Part shown: positions 11,656 to 21,095 of the stretch, in pieces | How positions within the stretch are numbered: the stretch's first letter is position 1 | Layout of the letters: each line of letters starts with the position of its first letter | Source of the DNA: Primulina eburnea | Lineage: Eukaryota > Streptophyta > Magnoliopsida > Lamiales > Gesneriaceae | NCBI RefSeq assembly: GCF_022965805.1 | Contig: NC_133110.1 | Span: forward strand, 35,216,317-35,280,316 | Length of the DNA: 64,000 bases | Direction: 5' to 3' | Made by a program: the position numbers and the translations under genes | The notes under the pieces: generated by a model | What the model was told of the DNA's origin: nothing | The model's input: the letters and a program-made list of their open reading frames with translations, nothing else | Database searches by the model: none

Positions 11656-14600
11656 AATTGCAGAAAATAGGTACAAACATTGGATCAATATGGTATTTGG
11701 ACAGTGGATGTTCACGACATATGACAGGAGATTCAAATTTATTATCTCAACTGGTCAAATACACTGGTCCAAACATCAGTTTTGGGGATAACTCCAAAGT
11801 AAAACTGTGGGTAAGGGTAAGCTTATCCATGGTAACTTCACCATTAATGATGTTTTATTAGTCGAGAATCTCAAGTATAATCTGATAAGTATTAGTCAGT
11901 TATGCGATAATGGATTCTCAGTTCAGTTTGACAAACACTCCTGTTCAGTCAAAAACTCAACTGAAGAGATTATTCTAACTGGCAAAAGGTGTGGAAACAC
12001 TTACAAAGTCAGCTGGAATGATCAACCTTATACACCAGTATGCTTTATTGCATCTAAATCATCTCAAAACTGGTTGTGGCATAAAAGGTTAAATCATTTA
12101 AATTTTAAATCCCTTGCCTATCTGAGTAAGCATGAACTTGTAACTGGTTTGCCCAAAATAAATTTTTCAAAAGAAAAACTTTGCTCAGCATGTCAGTATG
12201 GAAAACAAGTACGATCCTCTTTCAAAAACAAAGGCTGTAAATCTTCATCCCGATGCTTAGAATTATTGCACATGGATCTCTTTGGTCCAATACCAGTCAT
12301 GAGCTTAGGGGGAATGAAATACACCTTGGTGGTCGTAGATGACTTTTCAAGATTTACTTGGGTTATATTTCTCAAATCCAAAGACCATACGACTGCACAA
12401 CTGATTAAACTCTTCAAAAGACTTTTAAATGAAAAATCAGTTGGAATTGATCGAATCAGATCTGATCGAGGAACTGAATTCATCAATCAAACACTTTCAA
12501 GTTTTTTAGAAAATACTGGAATCAAGCATGAGCTCTCAGCAGCAAGAACACCTCAGCAAAACGGTGTAGCTGAGAGAAGAAATCGGACTCTTAAAGAAGC
12601 TGCTAGAACAATGCTTGCTGATTCTGGTATTTCTCAAAGATTTTGGGCAGAAGCAGTAAACACTGCATGCTATACTCAGAACAGATCGATGATTAATAAG
12701 AACCACATGAAAACACCATATGAGATCTGGCATGGAAGAAAAAACATAATCACTTACTTCAAAATATTTGGCTGTAAATGCTTCATTCATGATAATGGTA
12801 AAAATTATTTAAAGGCTTTTGATGCAAGATCTGCAGAAGGAATTTTCCTTGGATATTACAGAGTATTTAATAAGAAAACCTTAAATGTTGAAGAATCTGG
12901 ACATGTTGATTTTGATGAAACGGCACTAATTGATAAGCCAACTGATCAAGTTGAGCTAGCTGATCAATTTATAGATATCAGTCTGGAAGATGATGACTCA
13001 GACGAAAGTCGTAATAATCAAAATATCCTTCATACATCTGAACCTGAGATATTGGATCAACCAGCTGAATTAGAAGAAAATCTTGACAATCATTTAGTGG
13101 AGCAAACTAATGTTAATCAGTTAACAACTGAATTAGCTCCAACTGAAACTGAGAACATTCAGTTACCTAACGAAGAATTTGCTGACAGTGTAGCAACAAA
13201 TGCTGAACTTAGATGGAAGAAATCACACCCTCCAGAACTGGTAATAGGTAACCCATCTGATCCAGTAAGAACAAGAAATCAGATGCTCAATCTATTTACT
13301 CATTCAGCTTTTGTATCTCAATTAGAACCAACAAAAACTGACGAAGCTCTTGTTGATCCAAATTGGATTAATGCAATATAAGAAGAGCTAAATCAGTTCG
13401 TTCATAACAATGTCTGGAACTTAGTTCCAAGACCAGCTTTTAAAACTGTTATAGGAACAAAATGGGTGTAAAGAAACAAACTGAATGAAGATGGTTCAGT
13501 TGTGCGCAACAAAGCAAGGCTAGTGGCACAAGGATATAGACAAGAAGAAGGAATTGATTATGATGAAACATATGCACCAGTTGCAAGACTGGAGGCAATC
13601 AGAATATTTCTTGCCTATGCATCCTTCAAGAACTTTAAAGTCTATCAAATGGATGTGAAAAGTGCATTCCTAAATGGCTAATTGCAGGAAGAAGTCTACG
13701 TTGAACAACCTCCAAGTTTTGTCGATCATAACTATCCTGATCATGTCTATTATTTGAACAAAGCGTTATATGGTCTCAAACAAGTTCCAAGAGCTTGGTA
13801 TGAAACCCTTTCAAAATTCCTAACTGATCATGATTTTTCTGTTGGATCAGTTGATAAGACTTTGTTTAAATTTTCGAAAAATGATCATATCTTACTTGTT
13901 CAAATTTACGTTGATGATATTATTTTTGGGTCAACTAACCCCAAATTGTGCAAGAAATTTTCCAAGTTGATGCAGGATAAGTTCGAGATGAGCATGATGG
14001 GTGAGCTGACATTCTTTCTTGGTTTACAAGTGAAGCAACTGGATTCAGGAACATTTATCAGTCAAACCAAATATACCAAGGAATTGCTGAAGAAATTTGG
14101 CATGGAATCTTGTTCAGCGGCAAGCACTCCAATGAGCTCATCAGTTAAATTAGACACTGATCAAGGGGGAATATCAGTTGAGACGACACTATACAGAGGT
14201 TTAATAGGTTCATTATTGTACCTAACTGCTAGTCGCCCTGATATTATGTTTGTTGTATGCATATGTGCAAGATTTCAAGCTAATCCTAAGCAATCACACT
14301 TTTCTGCTGCCAAACGTATCTTGAAATATCTTAAAGGCACGAAAAATGTTGGATTATGGTACTCTAAAGACTCATCTTTCAATTTAGTTGGCTATTCAGA
14401 TGCAGATTATGCAGGATGCAAGCTTGATCGGAAAAGTACAAGTGGATCATGTCAGTTTCTTGGAGACAGACTGATCTCTTGGTTTAGTAAAAAGCAAACA
14501 TCCATAGCAACTTCCACAACTGAAGCAGAATATCTTGCTGCTGGAAGCTGCTGTGCCCAATTACTTTGGATTCAGCAACAATTGAAAGATTATGGTGTTG

Positions 14601-14851
14601 ATGCAAAGGAATCACCAATATTCTGTGACAACACGAGTACAATTGCTATTACATACAATCCAGTTCTTCACTCCAAGACTAAGCATATAGATGTCAGACA
14701 TCATTTCATCAGAGATCATGCACTGAAGAAGAACATCAGATTAGAATACGTCTCAACAGAACAACAAACAGCAGACATCTTCACAAAACCATTACCAGAG
14801 GCTAAGTTTTCTTATTTCTGAAATATTCTTGGTTTAATTGATCTATCTTAA
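11656..14851 (+). pseudogene. pol: E1 pol (protease-integrase-RT-RNase H), broken
   Basis: The frame opens after a TAA at 11653-11655, one base back (-1) from gag. Domains in order: aspartic protease (DSGCSRHMTG near 11700); integrase zinc region (WHKRLNHLNF...CSAC, 12075-12200) and DDE core (HMDLFG, SDRGTEF, GVAERRNR); RT with YVDD near 13908; RNase H ([17 protein letters not shown]...SIATSTTEAEY) and the typical end TADIFTKPLPEAKF. Breaks: a one-base loss near 11803, between protease and the GKGKLIHG segment; TAA at 13379, 13469 and 13679; TGA at 14819, about ten codons before the family's usual end. Catalytic residues are otherwise preserved, so this is a recent master-type copy disabled by few changes. 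Confidence 0.92.
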
Positions 14852-14934
14852 GATATTATTAGTAATATAATTTCACTAACAAAATTAAGTGCAAAAAAAA
14901 AATAAGAACACAACAAGTTGAAAATAATATTTCA

Positions 14935-15357
14935 CTAAGAATACCAACGTTCCCAATGTACAGAAGAAATCATAGATCCAACTGTATCTAGCCATGTCCT
15001 AACCCAATCATTTAACTCATAAATTCGAACTCCAGCAATTGCCCTTGACTTTGAGATCTTATCAACAACATGCCACTCCTTCCATAGCATTGCTTCTAAA
15101 AGACATTTGTCTTCAACCAAATCATTAACATGCCTAACCTCAAAACGAGCAAGGTATTTCAGTGCTCTTGCCTCCTGAGCACAAGTAGGAATGACACCAC
15201 TATCACTCACCATCTTCAGTTCATAAATCTTTTCCCAGGTTGTCAATACCTTTTGAAAAACATATCTTTCCATTTTTCTTTTGATTTCAGTTAAGCGAGG
15301 GGCTGAATGATCAGTCACATGAACGTGAGTGCTACTGCATGCATCAGAATCAGACAT
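14935..15357 (-). CDS. Antisense accessory ORF A of E1
   Basis: A 140-codon open frame on the strand opposite to gag-pol, starting at ATG 15357 (MSDSDACSSTHVHV) and ending 84 bp from the pol end, convergent with it. A TATAAATG box lies 52 bp upstream. The product is predicted soluble and largely helical, with no signal peptide or membrane segment seen. Motifs shared with ORF B and with the E3 copy: TWEKIYEL (W41), an A/R/E-rich helix, then AMLWKEW and a C-terminal WVRTWLD. I do not recognise the family and infer no biochemical role. Known parallel: antisense extra ORFs exist in Ty3/Gypsy Tat-lineage elements such as Grande. An open frame by chance is possible, but relatedness to B and the TATA box argue against it. 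Confidence 0.65.
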   Translation of the reverse strand: MSDSDACSSTHVHVTDHSAPRLTEIKRKMERYVFQKVLTTWEKIYELKMVSDSGVIPTCAQEARALKYLARFEVRHVNDLVEDKCLLEAMLWKEWHVVDKISKSRAIAGVRIYELNDWVRTWLDTVGSMISSVHWERWYS

Positions 15358-15408
15358 GTTGAAATACTTTTGAACTGATGTGGAATCACAATTTTTTCAA
15401 TATCATCT

Positions 15409-15416
15409 CATTTATA
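15409..15416 (-). promoter_or_regulatory. TATA box of antisense ORF A
   Basis: On the - strand the sequence reads TATAAATG, 52 bp upstream of the ATG at 15357. Position and motif match the boxes of ORF B (16131-16138), E2 (54364-54371) and E3 (39103-39110). Confidence 0.55.
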
Positions 15417-15686
15417 AGAAAAAGGTGTTGAAGAAGTTGAAGAATCACAAGTCAATTAAAGCGTCTCTCACATTTACCGAGGACATTTAAGATATCAGTT
15501 GATCATTGTCAACTGATAACAGTTTGAATTTTATTAGTTGTTTCATTATCAATTTATGAAAATAAGTTTTTTTTTTTCAGTTCATTTGTTTACTTATCAA
15601 AACTGATGACTGTTAGCATTTCATTAGATCATATAACAAATAATTGTGTGAAGAAATAAAACAAAACGATGCAATAAATATTTTAT
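15417..15686. other. Spacer between antisense ORFs A and B
   Basis: AT-rich, no open frame. It contains several AACTGAT/ATCAGTT words and a T12 tract near 15567. It would hold the 3' flank of ORF B and the promoter of ORF A. Confidence 0.4.
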
Positions 15687-15687
15687 T
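15682..15687 (-). terminator. Poly(A) signal of antisense ORF B
   Basis: AATAAA on the - strand overlaps the TGA stop of ORF B (TGAATAAA). The word is common in AT-rich DNA, so support comes from its position directly at the end of the ORF. Confidence 0.4.
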
Positions 15688-16085
15688 CATCCATAAATAT
15701 TTGAAAGGATTACATTATCATAAGTTTCCTTCACACTAGCTATCCACATATTCATCCAAACAGCTAGTGCTGAGGACGAAGTTTTGCAGAAACTATGTGA
15801 AGAAGCAATGCTGTTAAGAGTCTCCAACTCCTTGCGCAGCATCAGCTCATAGAGATGGCCTTCCTTGAAGGCATCCACCTCTGCAGAAATCTTTAAGTGC
15901 TCTCGCACTTCTCTCAGTTGGGCCATCCGCCTGAACGAAGTAACCCTTCCTGAGTTATACAGGAGCTCGAGCTCCAGTAATTCTTCCCAGTAGGGAAGAC
16001 TAGCATAGAAAACTTTGTCTTCCATAGCAGCTTTCTGTGCTTCCAGCGAAAAAGGATCAACTTTTGAACTACTTGGTCCTGCCAT
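15687..16085 (-). CDS. Antisense accessory ORF B of E1
   Basis: A 132-codon open frame opposite to gag-pol, ATG at 16085 (MAGPSSSKVDPFSLEAQ). A TATAAATA box lies 46 bp upstream and AATAAA overlaps its stop. It is related to ORF A and to the E3 antisense copy: YWEELLELELLYNSG (W33) aligns with TWEKIYELKMVSDSG in A; SFRRMAQLREVREHL aligns with SSREMAALGRYRRRL in E3; LYELMLRKEL aligns with the MLxKE motif of both. GC content and codon use look more gene-like than the flanks. No known domain, signal peptide or membrane segment is seen. It is divergently oriented to the sense accessory ORF starting 588 bp away. Function unknown. Confidence 0.7.
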   Translation of the reverse strand: MAGPSSSKVDPFSLEAQKAAMEDKVFYASLPYWEELLELELLYNSGRVTSFRRMAQLREVREHLKISAEVDAFKEGHLYELMLRKELETLNSIASSHSFCKTSSSALAVWMNMWIASVKETYDNVILSNIYG

Positions 16086-16130
16086 CTTTGAGTATTTTCT
16101 GCTGATGCTTGTGACTAACTTCTCTACTCT

Positions 16131-16138
16131 TATTTATA
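16131..16138 (-). promoter_or_regulatory. TATA box of antisense ORF B
   Basis: The - strand reads GGCCTATAAATAAGAG, a canonical plant TATA box, 46 bp from the ATG. It is the best of the four antisense TATA boxes in the window. Confidence 0.65.
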
Positions 16139-16672
16139 GGCCAGGTCAAAGAAGATGAAAGGACACTCCTTTAAAAGACGATTAAAAGCCTTGGGATTTC
16201 CTTAATCAAGATTATTTTATTTAATGCATCTATTTAGAGGGAATGAAGGTTTAAGAAGTTAACTGAGAAGACAGTTGTTAGTGAATTCTCAACTGAAAGG
16301 AATCAGTTTTCCCTAACTGGTCGTTTAGTTGATTATTCAACTAATCTTCTCATCAAAGTTAAATAATTATACCTATTATATTCCACATCAAATGACATGA
16401 CTGTCTGCTAATTCATGATGAATTTCAGTTTATAACGTGTACACATTTTTAACCGCTCATTATTTTACACACAAAATTACAGTACACGTACACATATTTT
16501 TACTCAACATTTTACTGGACTGACACGTGTCTGAGAATTCAAACAGTCATAAACATTAGTACTATTTCCCGCTTCATCTCAGTTTTCCTTTACGAGAATT
16601 TTATCTTTCTAAAGAACTCTCGCTTCTCCTAATTTTTATCTTGAGAAATATCAGAATTTCTAACACTTTCAA
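16139..16672. promoter_or_regulatory. Divergent promoter region between antisense ORF B and the sense accessory ORF (E1)
   Basis: This 534-bp non-coding stretch separates two genes pointing away from each other. It holds a block (16221-16246, tgcatctatttagaggga) whose reverse complement resembles blocks at the same place in E2 (54472-54501) and E3 (38983-39012). It also holds an ACACGTGT G-box within ACTGACACGTGTCT (16519-16532), which recurs letter for letter in E2 at the same distance from the sense ATG. I see no convincing TATA box for the sense gene. Bidirectional promoter activity is inferred. Confidence 0.5.
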
Positions 16673-19325
16673 ATGGCAAACCAGATTCCAGCACATCTTT
16701 TGAACGCCATGGCTATCAACTTCAACTCAATTATGACCATTACAGACGCTGATGTAAAGAAAGTATTTCAGCAACTGGAATCAGCAGGCTTAAAACCCTT
16801 TCTGGGTCTCTACGCTCAGGAAATTTATCCCAAAGAGCTTCACGACTTCTATTCAACAGGATTCATCAATTCTGATGAAAACATTGCTGCTACCATCAAT
16901 AACAAACTAATGATCATCTCTGAAGATTATTTTGGAAATTTGTTTTCACTGCCTTCTGATGGGCTAGCACAAATTTCTGAGATCCAGGCATCGGAAATCG
17001 AAGAGATGCAAACTTTACTCTCTGCAGATGGAAGGTAAATCAAAGTTTCCGATCCAAAGAAGGAGTTAAAGCACGAAGTGCAACTGCTGGCAGACATTGT
17101 AGCCAAAGGGCTTTTGGCGAAGGCTGGGTCGTTTGCTGCTCTGACTCTGGAAAAGTTTCAACTCATCACCGTAATCATGACTGGACGACGAATCAACTGG
17201 AAGCATCTTCTATTCACTATTTTGAAGAACATGTTCTCTTCTGCTAAGCAATCCAAAGGTTTTGCTGTCCAGCTCAGTTATCTGCTGAAAAACCAAGGGT
17301 TAATTGCTGATGATTCTGACAGATTAACAAGATTCAAGGTATTCAATGCTAAAAACATTCTACCCTCCAAAACCAAATTAGATCTTTCCCCTGAGAAATT
17401 CATCAAGATCAAAAAGGAAATTGGGATGGAGCAGGCTGCTCCCAAATCAGTCAAAGTTGCCAAGAACTTACAAAGAAGAAAGAGTCAAAACAAAAACTGA
17501 CTCTCAGTGATTCTGATAGTCAGAAGACTCTACCTCTTCAAATTGTCAAGAAACAAAGGATACTGAAGACCAAATCAATTGATCATGTTAAACACACATC
17601 CACTGATCGGGTAATGGATACAGGAACTCAACAGCCAATCCAGGATGTTTTCTCAAAGGAAGTTTCAGTTGCATCCTTAACTGAGGATCAGTTACCGTTA
17701 TCCTCATTACTGCCAAACATCACTGCATCCAGCAAATCATCAAAACTTCCAGGGGTCAAAGCACCACTGATTAGTATCTCACCTTACTCTTCTTTACCAT
17801 TTGCCAGACCCACCGGAATAATACTCAGAGAAAATATTGACGCAACTACATCAGGATTAACTATTCCACACATTTTAAGTGACTCTAAGGGCAAGAGTAA
17901 ACTTCAAGAAGAACCCAGGCCCTCAAATGCAATTCAGACTCATATTGACCTTATTTGGCAAGAAGTCAATACATTTGCAGCAGAGAAGCACCAAGTTTTT
18001 GAGATATGGTCAATTTCAGAGTTAATGTTTTTGCTAAGGAACTGCGCAATAAATCAAAGTTGAAAAGATTTATTGATCTAGAACGATTAGTGCTCAAAAC
18101 AGTTAAGGCCTCCTCTATTCAGCAAGCTTTGCAAAGGAAGAAATATTTCTTTAACTTACATCGGGAACAAAAGTTGCAGCAAATAGTTGCTGAACTCAGG
18201 CAAAACTTTAATCCCCTTAGTCCAACTGCATTCAACGACAAAGCAGTCTATGCTCAATTGGAAACAGATCTGATAACACTACAAGCAGAAATTAAAGACT
18301 GGGAAATGGGTCAAGAGCTGATCATCCCAGAGATGTCTCAAAAAATTGCTGAAGAAGCTCCAGCTGATCATTCAGTTGGAAACCCAGTCACGGATCTTGC
18401 TGATTCTTCATCTCAACCAAAAGGTATTTCATCAATTGCTCCATCTTCATCCGACACAGCACCTACAACTAATATTCCTAAGATGTATTCTGAGGCTGAG
18501 CTGAAATTGGGAAACATTGATGAAGTTATTCAGTCAGTTGTTCATGAATTTTCCACAGTTGATCACTCTGCTGATCAAATCAATCCGGAGGTCACTATTG
18601 AATCTGTACAACCTGATCTATCTACTGATCCGGTTCACCCCACTAATGAGCCATACACTTTAATCAATCATCCTGAAGAGGCACCAACTTCAGTGCTTTT
18701 ATCATCTGCTGAACAGAACCCTTCTTCATCACCTCAGGATTTAGATGAAATCACTGCTGATGATATTCCAGTTCAAGGAGAAATAACTGAAACTGATATT
18801 TCAGCTCAAAATGTTATTGAATCAGTCTCAACTGATCAAACTTTGGTCATTTTTGAGCACATCTCTAAAGAACCAGGAACATCTTATCAGTCTCTTCCTT
18901 CATCTTCTTCAGATGTTGCACTTATCTTGGAAGAAGTTCAGCACCTACAGAATAATATGGAGCAAATGATCTCTACCATCTCCAAAATTCAGAACACACA
19001 ACTATCGCACACTCTAAAGCTGGACCATTCACATGCATCCAACTTAGAGAAAATGAATAAACTTCAAGCCAATATGGACTCTCTTATCCAAACTGTAATA
19101 GATATGAAGAAGGGACTCATCAACTCTTTCTCTACAAATCAGGATGTAAACAGTCAAAGAATTGAGCGACTGGAAACCTCTGTTTCAAAGAAGATAGAAT
19201 TACTGCAGACTTTTTTCACCACTATGGCCACAAGTATCTCCTCAGATGTAAAACTTCTATCCATCGATGTTAGAAAGCTCTCAGACAGAATGGAGGTATT
19301 TGACAAAAAGGGGGAAAGCAGCTGA
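16673..19325 (+). pseudogene. E1 sense accessory (env-position) ORF, broken
   Basis: Starts at ATG 16673 (MANQIPAHLLNAMAINF). An N-terminal domain is shared with E2 and E3 (pattern INFxSI...F..LE.AGLxxFL). Next comes LLADIVAKGLLAKAG, matching LADIVAKAILIKAG in E2. A long S/T/P-rich, probably disordered middle follows, then a C-terminal coiled coil (about 18930-19310) ending just before the PPT. Total span is about 880 codons. Breaks: in-frame TAA at 17036-17038, one frameshift near 17470-17500 and another near 18010. It occupies the place of the env-like gene of SIRE elements, but I see no signal peptide or membrane segment, so an envelope role is not supported. Function unknown. Confidence 0.75.
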
Positions 19326-19531
19326 AGCAACTGATATCATTTGTCCAGTTATTTTATGATTCAGTTGTGCTGAAGAATTAGTTGAAGAATTAATCAGATT
19401 ATTATTATCAACTGATATCATTTTCTCAGACTTTATATTATCTACAAGGAACCCAGCTATTCTATGATTCAGTTGCGTAATCTATTATCAACAATGAGCT
19501 GATTAAATCTCTTGGTTTTGTCAAACACCAT
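19326..19531. other. E1 region between accessory ORF and PPT
   Basis: About 200 bp, AT-rich, no frame, again dense in CAGTTG/CAACTGAT words like the LTR. Confidence 0.4.
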
Positions 19532-19543
19532 AAAGGGGGAAAT
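19532..19543 (+). other. E1 polypurine tract
   Basis: AAAGGGGGAAAT directly before the TG of the 3' LTR; identical to the PPT of E2 (60986-60997). It primes plus-strand DNA synthesis. Confidence 0.92.
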
Positions 19544-20502
19544 TGTTGGAAACTAAATTCTGGAGTTTGACAAAAACATAAATCAATCGATTAAATCATC
19601 TAATACGCGAAAGCAAATTCGGCAGCTGGACTTATCAACTGAAATCAGTTAACACAAACTGATCAGTTGAGAACTGATCAGTTAAAACATTCAGCCGAAA
19701 ATATTAAAACCTCTCAACTGAAGATTCCTCGGGAAAGATCATATCAGCAACTGAATATGGAAAGTCGCACCTCGATCACTACAACATAGAACAATGTGTT
19801 TCGGCTATTGCATTTAAGACGCCGTATCACAATCAATGAGAGAACATTGCCCAAAGGAATATTGAAGAAGCAATCAACGGATACATAAATTCAAAGTTAC
19901 CGTTGAAAGACAAGTCTATAAATATGACAAAAGAGCAGTTGAAGAACAACAACGATCTATCAATTTCAAACTTGCTATTACTCTGTCAAAATCTCAGTTC
20001 ACTCTTATTAGACTTATTCGTAACAATCAAGGCTACAAGTTGAGCAAACTAGCACTCTGTAATATTGATAATTCAACAAGTGCTAAAGTTCAGTTACTTA
20101 CAGAGATCATTGTATTATACTAAGAGTTTCAGTTTAGGCAATAGATAAGTCCTAACTGAAGTGGGTCTGTACAAGTGTTGTACTCGATCAAAGTCTTTTA
20201 GTGAATATCCTATCCTTGAGATAGAAGGGGTGACGTAGGAGTTATTCAAATCTCCGAACATCCAGAAACATATTGTGTTGTCTTTACTGCAGCCTTTCAT
20301 TTTCAGTTAGATATTCTATCTTTCAATCAGTTTATTTTCCGCAACTGCTTATTCAGTTTAACTGATTGTTATTGACCGACGGGATATTTAGTTCAGTTTG
20401 TAATAAAACTGAACTATCTTTTTCAAAGAACTTTTAAATTCATAGAAGTGTTTATTCAACCCCCCCTTCTAAACACTCCTTAGTCAATAACCGATCCTAT
20501 CA
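19544..20502 (+). repeat. E1 3' LTR
   Basis: 959 bp, TGTTGGAAAC...TATCA, matching 8637-9596 with about 10 substitutions and one 1-bp deletion (GAAGAGAAC versus GAGAGAAC). It includes the same TATA box and dyads and is followed by the second CAAAC copy. Confidence 0.95.
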
Positions 20503-20507
20503 CAAAC
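20503..20507. repeat. Target-site duplication CAAAC of E1, right copy
   Basis: Second copy of the 5-bp target, directly after the CA end of the E1 3' LTR. Confidence 0.95.
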
Positions 20508-20936
20508 ACGATTAAAATCAAATCGTGCCCTCAATTCAATAACGAACAAAGAATCGTTGTTGTCCCGATCTTTGAATCAAGTGTGTGTGTTGTGATTTTC
20601 ACCTCTAAACTATGAAAAGTCTAGCAACAAATAATCACGAGATAAACAATCGAAATTATAACGAACCTTCGAAGAACAGTCGACGACAATCCGTACAAGC
20701 ACGATCGACAAACGCCACAAAGTTAAAAACTTTGATAAGTTTGATTTTGTTTCACAAAGCAAAAGCTTTAATTGTTTGAGAGAAAACTCAAGAACAATGA
20801 TAAAATATCAATAATAATCTGAATTGTGTGTCAAATTTCGTCCATCATATGTTTACATATCAAAAAGATATCAAATCTAGTTACTGAGATACTTAAAACT
20901 CTAAATAAGGAAAGAAGTATTTTTCTCGGCTGCGGC

Positions 20937-21095
20937 GCGCTGGGGCGGTGAAGTTTGGTCGCCCTAGCGTGAGATGTTCTGGACAGGCGCGCTGGGGCGG
21001 TGAAGTTTGGCCGCCCTAGCGCGAGATGTTCAAGAAATCGTCGCTTCGGACAGAATGTTTGGCGCTGAGGCGGTGAAGTTTGACCGCTTTAGCGC
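20937..21095. repeat. Three GC-rich hairpins in the G1 LTR
   Basis: Stem-loops with 12-base arms and a 10-base loop: GCGCTGGGGCGG / CCGCCCTAGCGC around TGAAGTTTGG. They lie at 20937-20970, 20989-21022 and 21062-21095. The same three occur in the other LTR (about 29750-29912). In the third hairpin both arms differ between the LTRs (GAGG with CTTT here, GGG with CCCT there). Confidence 0.6.

Larger units (their letters stand above)
8637..20502 (+). mobile_element. Ty1/Copia SIRE-like element E1, structurally complete
   Basis: E1 is an 11,866-bp element with 960/959-bp LTRs (TG...CA), TSD CAAAC, an initiator-Met PBS and a polypurine tract. Order: gag (open), pol (one frameshift, several stops), two antisense ORFs, a divergent regulatory region and a sense accessory ORF (broken). 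Copia order (integrase before RT), element length near 11-12 kb and the extra gene after pol fit the Sirevirus/SIRE lineage. LTRs differ at about 10 sites plus one indel (about 1%), so the insertion is recent. It lies in the 3' LTR of G1, in the opposite orientation. Confidence 0.95.

Noticed and set aside
11623..11660. Intron between gag and pol of E1 (GGTACC...TTGCAG)
   Set aside because: At about 34 nt it is shorter than plant introns normally are, and E2 and E3 lack the same acceptor; kept only as a remark in the junction finding.
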